Positions 10,560-21,630 are shown, counted from the first letter of the stretch. The stretch: DNA of 64,000 nt from Arion vulgaris (GCA_020796225.1 CM036755.1:81723150-81787149), one strand, 5' to 3'. Notes: generated by a model from the letters alone, not told the origin. Made by a program: numbers and translations.

Positions 10560-10850
10560 TTGCAGACAGATGAGTGTACTTTTTTCAGTAGCTGATATAT
10601 GAAAACAAAGTTCTGTACTTTTATAAAGTACAAAAACAATGTACATCGACATTTCGACCTAAAAGTGTCTAAATTTCCTCACTTGTTTTGTATCATTTGC
10701 TTGATAAAGACCTTTTCGCAGAAACGTCGATGTTTTGGTATTCTGTAAAACTACAGTAATTTGTTTTTTTATGTTTCCCATTGTTACATAGTTTTATTTC
10801 AGTATTCCTTTATATCGAGAAGTAAACATAATCTGGAAGAATCTGCTTGT
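10560..10850 (+). mobile_element. Penelope-like element terminal fragment, degraded
   Basis: It contains TTTGCTTGATAAAGACC and GTAAAACTACAGTAATTTG, the terminal motifs of the PLEs at 28.9, 50.9 and 62.2 kb. An inverted partner (ACATCGACATTTCGACC) lies 70-100 bp upstream. No coding sequence is present. Confidence 0.55.
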
Positions 10851-10852
10851 AT

Positions 10853-11265
10853 GGTGCCAGGGCCCACAAGGGAAGCAAAGAATAGAACCACTGCGACTTA
10901 CAAGGCATGTTGTAAGAGGCGACAAATGTAGGACCTAGAGAAGCTACCCTAGTAAATAAAAAGCGTCGCAGAAATCGGATATGCTAGCTTACTTATAGGT
11001 GCATAACTGGCACAACGTACAATCGCTCTTAGGTTAAGATCACATACAAATCACAAAGAGTGGTTAACAAGTGGTTGATCTTAGTCTCAGATCACATACA
11101 AATCACAAAGAGTAATTAACAAGTGGTTGATCTTAGTCTCAGATCACATACAAATCACAAAGAGTGGTTTAACAAGTGGTTGATCTTAGTCTCAGATCAC
11201 ATACAAATCACAAAGAGTGATTAACAAGTGGTTGATATGGAGAGTTCGAAGAAGAGGAAGAAGAA
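10853..11265 (+). mobile_element. SINE-A copy with internal 52-bp amplification
   Basis: It carries the family landmarks: CCAGGGCCCACAAGGGAAG, GGCATGTTGTAAGAGGCGAC, AGCTACCCTAGTAAATAAA, GCATAACTGGCACAACGTAC, and a 3' end TTCGAAGAAGAGGAAGAAG. The segment starting AGATCACATACAAATCAC is repeated four times (11037-11237, 52 bp each) before the tail. Confidence 0.8.
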
Positions 11266-11290
11266 TGTGGAAGAATCAATTAAACACTGA

Positions 11291-13603
11291 TAGTGATCAG
11301 ATCAAATCTGGTAGTGATCAGATCAAATCTGATAGTGATCAGATCAAATCTGGTAGTGATCAGATCAAATCTGGCAGTGATCAGATCAAATCTGGTAGTG
11401 ATCAGATCACATCTGGTAGTGATCAGATCAAATCTGGCAGTGATCAGATCAAATCTGGTAGTGATCAGATCAAATCTGTGGCTCAGTGATCAGATCAAAT
11501 CTGGTAGTGATCAGATCAAATCTGGTAGTGATCAGATCAAATCTGGTAGTGATCAGATCAAATCTGGCAGTGATCAGATCAAATCTGGTAGTGATCAGAT
11601 CAAATCTGGCAGTGATCAGATCAAATCTGGTAGTGATCAGATCAAATCTGGTAGTGATCAGATCAAATCTGGTAGTGATCAGATCAAATCTGGCAGTGAT
11701 CAGATCAAATCTGGTAGTGATCAGATCAAATCTGGCAGTGATCAGATCAAATCTGGCAGTGATCAGATCAAATCTGGTAGTGATCAGATCAAATCTGGTA
11801 GTGATCAGATCAAATCTGGTAGTGATCAGATCAAATCTGGTAGTGATCAGATCAAATCTGGTAGTGATCAGATCAAATCTGGTAGTGATCAGATCAAATC
11901 TGGCAGTGATCAGATCAAATCTGGTAGTGATCAGATCAAATCTGGTAGTGATCAGATCAAATCTGGCAGTGATCAGATCAAATCTGGTAGTGATCAGATC
12001 AAATCTGGTAGTGATCAGATCAAATCTGGTAGTGATCAGATCAAATCTGGTAGTGATCAGATCAAATCTGGTAGTGATCAGATCAAATCTGGTAGTGATC
12101 AGATCAAATCTGGTAGTGATCAGATCAAATCTGGCAGTGATCAGATCAAATCTGGTAGTGATCAGATCAAATCTGGTAGTGATCAGATCAAATCTGGCAG
12201 TGATCAGATCAAATCTGGTAGTGATCAGATCAAATCTGGTAGTGATCAGATCAAATCTGGTAGTGATCAGATCAAATCTGGTAGTGATCAGATCAAATCT
12301 GGTAGTGATCAGATCAAATCTGGTAGTGATCAGATCAAATCTGGTAGTGATCAGATCAAATCTGGTAGTGATCAGATCAAATCTGGTAGTGATCAGATCA
12401 AATCTGGCAGTGATCAGATCAAATCTGGTAGTGATCAGATCAAATCTGGTAGTGATCAGATCAAATCTGGTAGTGATCAGATCAAATCTGGCAGTGATCA
12501 GATCAAATCTGGTAGTGATCAGATCAAATCTGGTAGTGATCAGATCAAATCTGGTAGTGATCAGATCAAATCTGGTAGTGATCAGATCAAATCTGGTAGT
12601 GATCAGATCAAATCTGGTAGTGATCAGATCAAATCTGGTAGTGATCAGATCAAATCTGGCAGTGATCAGATCAAATCTGGTAGTGATCAGATCAAATCTG
12701 GTAGTGATCAGATCAAATCTGGTAGTGATCAGATCAAATCTGGTAGTGATCAGATCAAATCTGGTAGTGATCAGATCAAATCTGGTAGTGATCAGATCAA
12801 ATCTGGTAGTGATCAGATCAAATCTGGTAGTGATCAGATCAAATCTGGCAGTGATCAGATCAAATCTGGTAGTGATCAGATCAAATCTGCTAGTGATCAG
12901 ATCAAATCTGGTAGTGATCAGATCAAATCTGGTAGTGATCAGATCAAATCTGATAGTGATCAGATCAAATCTGGTAGTGATCAGATCAAATCTGGCAGTG
13001 ATCAGATCAAATCTGGTAGTGATCAGATCAAATCTGGTAGTGATCAGATCAAATCTGGTAGTGATCAGATCAAATCTGATAGTGATCAGATCAAATCTGG
13101 TAGTGATCAGATCAAATCTGGCAGTGATCAGATCAAATCTGGTAGTGATCAGATCAAATCTGGTAGTGATCAGATCAAATCTGGTAGTGATCAGATCAAA
13201 TCTGGTAGTGATCAGATCAAATCTGGCAGTGATCAGATCAAATCTGGTAGTGATCAGATCAAATCTGGTAGTGATCAGATCAAATCTGGTAGTGATCAGA
13301 TCAAATCTGGTAGTGATCAGATCAAATCTGGTAGTGATCAGATCAAATCTGGTAGTGATCAGATCAAATCTGGTAGTGATCAGATCAAATCTGGTAGTGA
13401 TCAGATCAAATCTGGTAGTGATCAGATCAAATCTGGTAGTTATCAGATCAAATCTGGTAGTGATCAGATCAAATCTGGTAGTGATCAGATCAAATCTGGT
13501 AGTGATCAGATCAAATCTGGTAGTGATCAGATCAAATCTGGTAGTGATCAGATCAAATCTGGTAGTGATCAGATCAAATCTGGTAGTGATCAGATCAAAT
13601 CTG
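11291..13603. repeat. 21-bp satellite, about 110 copies
   Basis: The unit is AGTGATCAGATCAAATCTGG plus T or C. Copies differ mainly at one T/C site, with rare GAT, GCT or TAT variants and one break at about 11472-11485. The length is a multiple of three and two of three forward frames lack stops, which produces false ORFs of over 700 codons (SDQIKSG or VIRSNLV repeats). It starts right after the GAA tail of the SINE-A copy. Confidence 0.97.
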
Positions 13604-13679
13604 TAGTGTGATCAATGGAGGATCAGCAAATCTGGTAGTGATCAGAAAACTGTAAGTGATCATCAAATCCCGGGCGAAA

Positions 13680-13829
13680 AGAAGAAAACAATGACATCCT
13701 ACCTACAAGAAGAGAAAACAATGACATCCTACCTACAAGAAGAGAAAACAATGACATCCTACCTACAAGAAGAGAAAACAATGACATCCTCACCATACAA
13801 AGAGAAAAACAATGACATCCTACCTACAA
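13680..13829. repeat. 30-bp tandem repeat, 5 copies
   Basis: The unit is GAGAAAACAATGACATCCTA plus CCTACAAGAA, with the fourth copy diverged. Confidence 0.9.
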
Positions 13830-13844
13830 GACCTGCATTTCGAG

Positions 13845-14105
13845 GAGCAACGACTAATACATAACATCATGTCCCGGAAGATGAAATAGTTTGTCCTCTT
13901 TAAACGTTACAGTGGTTTGGAGAGAATGATAATGGAAGGCGTGGTTCCAGGAGTACGAGGCAGGGGACGACCAAGACAAAGTTGGAAGCAGGACATCAAA
14001 GGAACCTTGCAAATAACGTTAGAGGATTCGGGAGAACTTGATAGAGGCAGATAGCTTTTATGACGTTCCGCAACGGACACACTACTACTTGAAAGATACA
14101 ATTTG
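13845..14105 (+). pseudogene. LINE C-terminal relic
   Basis: It encodes MKYF-like sequence before a frameshift, then YSGLERMIMEGVVPGVRGRG and RPRQSWKQDIKGTL. The same family appears at 17450-17725 (-) and 42895-43015 (+), with the MSRRMKYFGHIK and LERKVMEGMV motifs. Confidence 0.65.
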
Positions 14106-14221
14106 GTTAACGTAAGTTTATATCTAAATTAACAAAATCATGGTGCAGCCTGCAGCACTTGGCCAAGATGGAGGGGAAAATATTAGCACATGCTGCATAA
14201 TTTGGTAACTGGTGTGTTAGG

Positions 14222-14505
14222 CTATAAAGAAGAAAAAAAGTAAAGGAACCCTTTCATACCTCGTGGTATATGGGGCAATACAGTGTTAGGCCTGTATTTT
14301 TCATTGACCATCGGTACACGATGGGTGATGTGGTCAGCATCACGCCGGCCGCCTTTACTTTCCCAGAGCATGTCTGGTACCCAGTTGAGGCTGGATCGAC
14401 CTGAGAGCCGTCGGGAAAAATTCCACGCACACTGCGGGAGTTGAACCCATACCACTAGCCTTGAGAAGCGAGTTCACTAACAACTACGTTACCGCGGCTC
14501 TCTTT
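14222..14505 (-). mobile_element. tRNA-derived SINE-D
   Basis: The minus strand begins GAGAGCCGCGGTAACG and has a B-box-like GGTTCAACTCC at about 14440, with an A-box-like GTTGTTAGTGAACT upstream. The body is 200 bp with an A-rich 3' end (GAAGAAAAAAAGT on plus). It is single copy in this window. Confidence 0.55.
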
Positions 14506-14870
14506 AGGCTATATAATCTGAAAAAATGTTCCATTATGTTAGTGTTTTTTTATGTAACTTCACACATCACGAACAGTTCTTATTCTTTCCTTGCTCTATC
14601 AGATTGGTTTACATCACAATCTCCTCAGTGTTCTGTTCCCATACCATACGAACAAAATCTCCAGTAGTTCGTTTCATTGGATCTTATGTGAATATAACAT
14701 ATTTTAATTTAACATTGCAGGCAAAATGTGACGACACAGTATGGCAATAGTAACAAAAATAAGGAACGAATGTGCTGACATCAAAATGATTTGAAAAAAA
14801 GAAAGATAGGAAATACAATTTAAAGAATAGCAACAACAAAGAATGGTGTAAACTAAATAAATCTAAATTT
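14506..14870. other. No feature recognised
   Basis: AT-rich sequence with no coding, tandem or element homology that I can identify. Confidence 0.4.
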
Positions 14871-14872
14871 AT

Positions 14873-15240
14873 TGTTAAAGCTATTGGTTACTGAGCTGAC
14901 ATCACAGCACGCAGGGCATACACCTATATGCTCAGTCTCCACCAACAGATTTCGAAGGGTATGCATATTAATGGTTCATGTGTCTCGCTGGTTAAACACA
15001 CTCCTCTTTCTGACCCCCAAGTATCTAGCTCTAGTTTTACAACGTGTAATTTCAAACTCCTTGATACAATCGCTGGATTGTATTAATGTCAATTTGAGTG
15101 TCCTCATCCAACAGTAAGTCGCCAAGAAACCGAAGAACATCACACGTATCTATCCTAAACTCCCCAACAATCGATGCTTTCAATGCAAATCTGTTCCTTC
15201 TCTCGTTGACGAGAACACTCGCATGCTCCGGATTTAGATC
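14873..15240 (-). pseudogene. RNase H LINE 3' portion
   Basis: Reverse complement of the family's 3' end (CTATTGGTTACTGAGCTGAC on plus), the LLDEDT-like segment (GTGTCCTCATCCAACAG) and the C-terminal part of RNase H up to the NERxxR region. It is heavily mutated. Confidence 0.7.
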
Positions 15241-15244
15241 CGTG

Positions 15245-15480
15245 TAAGTCTATGGGTGGAACAGATTAGCGTAAGCGTTTGCATCGGACACAAGAGGGTT
15301 GTGTATTCCATCCCACACTCGACGTGTCACACGTGAGGAAAGGGATTGGCCTCTCTACCCCCTGCACACAAGAGCCTAGAAATATGAAGTGACAGTCACT
15401 GCATACCCTAAGGTCGGAAAAAGCTACGGGGAATTGTATGTTTATGAGTCTATAGAGATTGGAAATATCCATAGGTGCTT
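15245..15480 (+). other. Possible tRNA-like repeat, unassigned
   Basis: GATTAGCGTAAGCGTTTGC followed by TGTATTCCATCCC loosely resembles A/B box spacing. No second copy was found in the window, so assignment as a SINE is uncertain. Confidence 0.2.
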
Positions 15481-15534
15481 ATTCTTCGGCGATGTGTCCG
15501 GTTTCAGCCAGCGTTTACTTTTCGCTCTCTGTTC

Positions 15535-15690
15535 TGTAGCCATCTAGTGTTTTTTTACGGTGTGGGGTAGCTAGCCCCACATCAGACCACCCTAGTCGAC
15601 TCTTACGACATGCGTGGTAGGTAACAGTGGTTCTATTCTTTACATCCCAATTTGGGTCCCGGTAACCACTCGGACGGTAATATTTCATTC
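15535..15690 (-). mobile_element. SINE-A variant with tRNA-like head
   Basis: The complement reads CCGAGTGGTTACCGGGACCC and GCATGTCGTAAGAGTCGAC, matching the copy at 18083-18335. Confidence 0.65.
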
Positions 15691-15805
15691 TGGATCTTCC
15701 GAAGCATCGACTGAAAGTCAGAAACAACATCGGTTCCAGTAAACGGAGTACCAGCGGACCAATAGAGGGCAGCAGTTACGACATCAACGTCCATCTTCGT
15801 ACTTG
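15690..15805 (-). pseudogene. RNase H scrap
   Basis: It covers the VVSDSQSMLHKIQ-equivalent region (plus-strand TCTGGATCTTCCGAAGCATC) and the region around the catalytic Glu. Confidence 0.6.
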
Positions 15806-15979
15806 TCTTATTAGGATCTAGTTAGGTTGACACCCCACAACATATTGTGAAATTCTGGCGCTTCTAATGTCCTTTTTTTTCTATTTCATCCCCAAGCTTG
15901 CATTTCTAGTTCCGTCTCCTAAGTATAGGATCATGCCGATGTTACGGCGTTGGGATTTAGAGGACAAGCATGTGTCAAA

Positions 15980-16255
15980 AGTACCGATCTTCTGGGACTT
16001 AAAGAAGGATAAGGGTGATTTACTTCGGTCTCTTGGCGACCGTCTGTTGGATGAGGACACATAAATTGATGTGAATCTTTTCAGCGATTTAAGGAAATTT
16101 GATCTACATGTTTTACAGGTAGAACTGGATACCTGAGGGGCAGAGAGAGGAGTGTGTTTAATCAGAGAGCAACAGGAACCATCAGTGTGCATACTCTTCA
16201 ACGTCTGCTGGAGGAGACTGATAACATATTGGTTTGTCTGGATTGCTATGACGAC
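15980..16255 (+). pseudogene. RNase H LINE C-terminal relic
   Basis: It contains AAGGATAAGGGTGATTTAC, CTGTTGGATGAGGACAC, then GAACTGGATACCTGAGGGG and GGAACCATCAGTGTGCATAC, in the family order. Stops are present. Confidence 0.7.
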
Positions 16256-16324
16256 GGTTCAGTATACATAAACAATTAAATGTATGATTCTATTCTGCGA
16301 TACAGTTATCACAACTATAACAAC

Positions 16325-16755
16325 AAGGGGTCTATATGGCGTAGAGTTTAGTGGCTCGTCTCTCATGCCAAACGTACCAGGTTTGCTCCCTCGGGGAATA
16401 ATCTGGATATGTTCCCAGAGATCTCAGTGTAAGTGAATTCGAGTTCCTAGTCCTATCGGAAACGGACGATAAAACGTAAGTCCCGTGTTCAATTTGAGCA
16501 AGTAAAAGAACCCCTGGCAGTTCAAAAATCGAGAAGAACAGACTGGCAGAGCAAAATTGATTAGAAAAAGACTAAAACAGTATTCCTACCAAATATCTTC
16601 ACCATCTTCTAAATTACATCGGAGACCGTCGCCGGTACTACGGAGTTCGTGCACTGCAGCTGATATCTTCCTGTGTAAGAAAGAGATCGGAGCACACATG
16701 GCTACTCACCGAAGTGCAATGATGATGGCCCCATGAATTAATCAATTGTAAAACA
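16325..16755 (+). mobile_element. SINE-B, near full length
   Basis: The tRNA-like head (GTTTAGTGGCTCGTCTCTCA, then GTACCAGGTTTGCTCCC as B-box-like) is followed by GGACGATAAAACGTAAGTCC, CAGTTCAAAAATCGAGAAG, GAGTTCGTGCACTGCAGC and the end GATGATGGCCCC...AATTAATCAATTG. Other copies are at 21125 (-), 29700 (-) and 35517 (+). Confidence 0.75.
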
Positions 16756-16769
16756 AGGTTGTTGATGGC

Positions 16770-16909
16770 GAATTAATAACACGATGTGCTAGTGAACACC
16801 CGCTGGGGAAATTCCGCGGTTCGGGGCCAGCTTGAGAGGAAATTAATAACACGCTGTGCTAGTGAATACCCGCTGGGGAAATTCCGCAGTTCGGTGCCAG
16901 CTTGAGCGG
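16770..16909. repeat. 70-bp direct duplication
   Basis: Two adjacent copies of a unit starting AATTAATAACACG and containing CCGCTGGGGAAATTCCGC, with few mismatches. Confidence 0.85.
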
Positions 16910-16942
16910 AAATTCTCGGTATACATACAGTTCGAGTTTGAA

Positions 16943-17108
16943 CTACAGGAAACCATAATACTTTACTTGGGGATCTCTCTCTCTCTCTCTTGCATTACCG
17001 CTTGGGGATCTAAATTACAAGTACTTCTGATGTCGGAGCAAGGCTCATCTGAAAGCCGATGGATACTGGTCATTAGGAAAGCAAGTTTTCAGGCAAAAAT
17101 ACATGAAA
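16943..17108 (+). repeat. Dispersed repeat (pair of 2735-2885)
   Basis: It shares ordered blocks with 2735-2885, here interrupted by a short CT microsatellite at 16977-16990. Confidence 0.5.
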
Positions 17109-17148
17109 TACGTCATATTAGTGAGAGTGTGAGTGTAAGTTCATAGCG

Positions 17149-17445
17149 GACAAACATTGAAAAAGACACATATAAACGTGTTCAATTCTTGAGCAGTTTC
17201 TAGTACGCACAAACATTAAAAAGACACATATAAACGTGTTCAATTCTTGAGCAGTTTCTAGTACGCGACAAACAATGAAAAAGACACATATAAACGTGTT
17301 CAATTCTTGAGCAGTTTCTAGTACGCAAAAACATTGAAAAGACACATATAAACGTGTTCAATTCTTGAGCAGTTTCTAGTACGCGACAAATAAATGAAAA
17401 AAACACATATAAACGTGTTCAATTCTTGAGCAGTTTCTAGTACGC
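17149..17445. repeat. About 60-bp tandem repeat, 5 copies
   Basis: The unit contains GACACATATAAACGTGTTC and AATTCTTGAGCAGTTTC. The GAACACGTTTATATGTGTC core is partly palindromic. Copies vary by 1-2 bp in length. Confidence 0.9.
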
Positions 17446-17449
17446 AACG

Positions 17450-17725
17450 TTTTGTTATTGCCTTATCAAATAGCTTGTCCTGAGCAGAACTTTGCAACCT
17501 TAACAGTCTTTTGAAATTTCTCTATCTTTCATAGGCTAGACGTCCTGCCTCAGCAGCAGTCATGCTCATCGCATCAGTTATATCCTGAATCCATCTTCTA
17601 CGTCTTCTTGGTCTTCTCTTTGCCGGGATGCATCCTTCATGTTGGTCTTCTCCAGCCCTTGGTGTCTCTTTATATATTCAAAATACTTTAATTTTCCCAT
17701 TCTTGTTTGTAGCAGCAACCATTTT
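17450..17725 (-). pseudogene. LINE C-terminal relic
   Basis: The minus strand, across frames, encodes RMGKLKYFEYIKRHQGLEK, a RRPRRRRRW-like basic patch and MTAAEAGRLAYE. It is the same lineage as 13845 and 42895. Confidence 0.65.
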
Positions 17726-17760
17726 TCTTTTATTTTGAGTTCCCTGTTGATAGATTTATT

Positions 17761-17956
17761 TGTTCACGTCTCTGTCCATGTTAAAGTCTAGCTATGTGTA
17801 TTATAATGTACCAGAAGCCTATGTTCACTTCTCTGTCCATGTTAAAGTCTAGCTATGTGTATTATAATGTACCAGAAGCCTATGTTCACTTCTTTGTCCA
17901 TGTTAAAGTCTAGCTATGTGTATTATAATGTACCAGAAGCCTATGTTCACGTTTTT
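17761..17956. repeat. 61-bp tandem repeat, 3.2 copies
   Basis: The unit starts TGTTCACTTCTCTGTCCATG and ends CCAGAAGCCTA. Copies are nearly identical. Confidence 0.93.
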
Positions 17957-18048
17957 GTGATAGCTGTGTTCAACCCGTAAATGAAGCTTTTGCTCTCGTT
18001 TCTGTGACAAACGTGTTGAATGTGTTGTTGTTACTATACACTGACGCA

Positions 18049-18082
<34 letters not shown>

Positions 18083-18335
18083 CGCCGAGTGGTTAACGGG
18101 GTTCAAATTTGGGTGTAAAGAATATAACCACTGTTACCTGCCCCGCATGTCGTAAGAGGCGGCTAAGAAGGTTTGGCTGAAATCGGATGCACATGTCCTA
18201 AACGTGTAGAAGTCTATGCGTTTAGGGCCTACCAAACCAATGGGCAACGTATACACGTTCTTGGCAAAGATCAAACATATCACAAAGAGTGATTAAAATT
18301 GGTCGCAAAGAACGAACGCAAAGAAGAAGAAGATA
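18083..18335 (+). mobile_element. SINE-A variant with recognisable tRNA-derived head
   Basis: CCGAGTGGTTAACGG and GGGGTTCAAATTTGGG give A/B-box-like elements. The core GCATGTCGTAAGAGGCGGC follows, and the 3' end is ATCACAAAGAGTGATTAAAA then CGCAAAGAAGAAGAAG. A (TA)n run (18047-18082) abuts its 5' end. Confidence 0.7.
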
Positions 18336-18414
18336 TATATATATATATACATAGATATTTGGCAAGATCGTCGCTACAGACGGTCATTTAGCAATTGTGT
18401 ATCAGTGATGTTTG

Positions 18415-18520
18415 CTGAGCCGTGACCTTCGATGAACATACGGCCGGTGGACTCAGGTAAAAATTCTAGGAAATAAGACCACAACTGTCGCGTGATCCTC
18501 GCATTCCAGTGTTTTTGTAT
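18415..18520 (+). repeat. Dispersed repeat shared with 32830-32915
   Basis: CATACGGCCGGTGGACTCAG, AAAATTCTAG and TCGCGTGATC recur in order at 32830-32915 next to the SINE-C copy there. Confidence 0.5.
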
Positions 18521-18524
18521 ATAA

Positions 18525-18905
18525 TAATAATAATAATAATCCTCTCGTACCGTTATACGTTACATAGGGCCTGCAAGTAATTTATCCATACCTCTCTATC
18601 CTGGGCAACTCGCTCAATCTCCTCCATGGAACTGAAACCGATATTTCCTGCCTCTCTCAGCAAAGTTCGTTTCAGGGTCTCCTTAGGTCGACCTCTTTCT
18701 TGAACCCTTTGCATCCCACTTCAATGCCTGCTTTGATATTCGTTGATCATTTCTCCTCAAGTTGTGCCCAACATATCTCCATCTTCTCTTTCTTATAACA
18801 GTTGTCACTAGTGATTGACCAGACATGTCTCTGATTTCATCACTTATCATGAATTCGTTCCATTTATATTCATTATTTTCGCAGACATCTATTTTCAAAT
18901 GCATT
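18525..18905 (-). pseudogene. LINE 3'-end relic with (ATT)n tail
   Basis: The minus strand encodes EFMISDEIRDMSGQSLVTTV and KRRWRYVGHNLRRNDQRISK, then KQALKWDAKGS. Non-coding sequence follows and ends in (ATT)n (TAATAATAATAAT on plus at 18525). It pairs with the copy at 4135-4480. Confidence 0.75.
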
Positions 18906-19465
18906 CAACTTGCTTTCTATATCTTTAGTCATTTTCCAACTCTCGCTATTTTAGTATATAGACTAATTCATTTTAAAAACAATACAACATGCTAAATCAA
19001 GGTTATATTATGTTACAATTTACGTTTAAAGCTAAGGAATTTCAGTATTATTATTATCGTCATCAATAAATAACCATGAACTCATAGAATTGAATAAATT
19101 GTCAGAAAAGTGTACAGTGTTCTATCAAACACATACAAAAACCAGCCACCATCTAACAGTAATTTCCGATACGCTATTCGGTCTTATGTTACCGGGGCTA
19201 CGGCTGAGCATAAGTGTTAGATTTGGGAAGACTTATAAAAACCTATTGTTGTAGCTTTCCGTGTTGTGTCCCTGCCCAAATCAATAGTGAAGTGTACTCT
19301 CTATTTATGTTTCTTGATTAACCTTGGTATGTAATAGGAGGAACGCACTTTGTGCATTTTACACAGATCCCCCACTGTTCTCTTTGTTCTTACTGTATCC
19401 ATCCAAAAGCAAAACAAAGTCCTTACGTTATTTATATTCGATGTTTATTTATCTACATTTTCGTC
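18906..19465. other. No feature recognised
   Basis: AT-rich non-coding sequence. I see no element homology or tandem structure. Confidence 0.4.
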
Positions 19466-19467
19466 TT

Positions 19468-19678
19468 TCACGTGTAAGAGGTGACTGATGTTGGGGCCTA
19501 GGGAAGTTACCCTATTAAATAAAACGCATCGCAGAAATCGGAAGTGTTGTCCTACTTGTAGGCGCATAACTGGCACAACGTACAATCGCTCTTAGGCTCA
19601 GATCACATACAAATCACACAGAGTGGTTAACAAGTGGTCGATATGGAGCGTTCGAAGGAAGACGAAGAAGAAGAAGCT
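19468..19678 (+). mobile_element. SINE-A, 5'-truncated
   Basis: It starts within the core (GTGTAAGAGGTGACTGATG) and runs through GTTACCCTATTAAATAAA and GCATAACTGGCACAACGTAC to the tail GAAGACGAAGAAGAAGAAG. Confidence 0.75.
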
Positions 19679-19700
19679 GTTAGATGCTCTCCTCTCTTGC

Positions 19701-20887
19701 CAAAGGTACTCGGTTCTCTAGATCGTGAAGCTATTGGGATATGTTTCAAGAGATTCATTGAGCTCAGTATATATGAACAATAAAACAAAGGTACTTGGTT
19801 CTCTAGATCGTGGAGATATTGGGATATGTTTCAAGAGATTCATTGAGCTCAGTGTATATGAACAATAAAACAAAGGTACTCGGTTCTCTAGATCGTGAAG
19901 CTATTGGGATATGTTTCAAGAGATTCATTGAGCTCAGTGTATATGAACAATAAAACAAAGGTACTTGGTTCTCTAGATCGTGAAGCTATTGGGATATGTT
20001 TCAAGAGATTCATTGAGCTCAGTGTATATGAACAATAAAACAAAGGTACTTGGTTCTCTAGATCGTGGAGATATTGGGATATGTTTCAAGAGATTCATTG
20101 AGCTCAGTGTATATGAACAATAAAACAAAGGTACTCGGTTCTCTAGATCGTGAAGCTATTGGGATATGTTTCAAGAGATTCATTGAGCTCAGTGTATATG
20201 AACAATAAAACAAAGGTACTTGGTTCTCTAGATCGTGGAGATATTGGGATATGTTTCAAGAGATTCATTGAGCTCAGTGTATATGAACAATAAAACAAAG
20301 GTACTTGGTTCTCTAGATCGTGGAGATATTGGGATATGTTTCAAGAGATTCATTGAGCTCAGTGTATATGAACAATAAAACAAAGGTACTTGGTTCTCTA
20401 GATCGTGGAGATATTGGGATATGTTTCAAGAGATTCATTGAGCTCAGTGTATATGAACAATAAAACAAAGGTACTTGGTTCTCTAGATCGTGGAGATATT
20501 GGGATATGTTTCAAGAGATTCATTGAGCTCAGTGTATATGAACAATAAAACAAAGGTACTTGGTTCTCTAGATCGTGGAGATATTGGGATATGTTTCAAG
20601 AGATTCATTGAGCTCAGTGTATATGAACAATAAAACAAAGGTACTTGGTTCTCTAGATCGTGGAGATATTGGGATATGTTTCAAGAGATTCATTGAGCTC
20701 AGTGTATATGAACAATAAAACAAAGGTACTTGGTTCTCTAGATCGTGGAGATATTGGGATATGTTTCAAGAGATTCATTGAGCTCAGTGTATATGAACAA
20801 TAAAACAAAGGTACTCGGTTCTCTAGATCGTGGAGATATTGGGATATGTTTCAAGAGATTCATTGAGCTCAGTGTATATGAACAACA
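19701..20887. repeat. 85-bp satellite, 14 copies, derived from the SINE-B head
   Basis: The unit begins CAAAGGTACTTGGTTCTCTA and includes GGGATATGTTTCAAGAGATT. Two variants occur (GTGAAGCTATT and GTGGAGATATT), mixed in the first seven units; the GGAGAT form alone fills the last eight. The unit aligns with SINE-B at 16358-16440 (GCCAAACGTACCAGGTT ... GGATATGTTCCCAGAGATCTC). Confidence 0.93.
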
Positions 20888-21124
20888 AAAACTGTCGTTA
20901 CTCCTTGTATTACCGATTTTAGAACGGTGTAGGACAGGTAGGACGTCAGACTGGGGAAGTTAATAGCAACATTGCTAATGCAGTAGCTCAGAAGCTGTTC
21001 TGATATTTTTGTTATGCCCGCGACAGAAAAAAATGCTTGGTCTTACCGTGAAATCAACACAGGTTGCATGGAAGCCACGTTCTAATCCATTCGGTCAAAC
21101 GCTTCTCCATCTTCCCTTATTTGT
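20888..21124. other. No feature recognised
   Basis: Unique-looking sequence between the 85-bp array and SINE-B. Confidence 0.35.
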
Positions 21125-21630
21125 TAACGTTTGTGAATTGATTGATATGACCATCACTATTGCACTTTGGTGAGTGAGCATGTGTGCTCCGGTCTCTCTT
21201 TCTTACACAGGAAGATCTCGGCTGCTGTGTGCACGAACTCCGTAGCACAAGCGAGGGTCCCGATGTAATTTTGAAGATGTTGAAAATATTTATCTACGTT
21301 TTTTTTTAAAATCTAATGAATATTGCCTGGGCAGCGGATTTCCAGCCTGCTTATATCGATTTTTGAAAATGTCACGGGTTCTTTTACGTGCTCAAATTTA
21401 AGACAGGACCTACTCTTTATCGTCCATCTCCGATATGACTAGGAACTCGATCTCACCTACACTGAGACCAGGGATTTCTGGACAAACATCCAGATAGCTC
21501 CACGATGGAACGAACCTAGTACCTTTGGCACGAGAGAAACCCTTCACCACTACGCCACAGCAAAGATCAAACATCACAAAGAGTGATTAAAATTGGTTAT
21601 AAAGAACGAACGCAAAGGAGAAGAAGACTA
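21125..21630 (-). mobile_element. SINE-B (reverse) abutting a SINE-A 3' scrap (forward)
   Basis: Positions 21125-21558 are the reverse complement of SINE-B, including GAACTCCGTAGCAC, ATCGTCCATCTCCGATATG and the head CTTTGGCACGAGAGAAACC...CTACGCCACA. Positions 21560-21630 carry AGATCAAACATCACAAAGAG and CGCAAAGGAGAAGAAGA, the 3' end of the SINE-A variant. Confidence 0.7.

Noticed and set aside
11293..13611. A 772-codon open frame of SDQIKSG repeats (and a 706-codon VIRSNLV frame)
   Set aside because: Both are by-products of a stop-free 21-bp tandem repeat. Two frames are equally open and there is no flanking domain.
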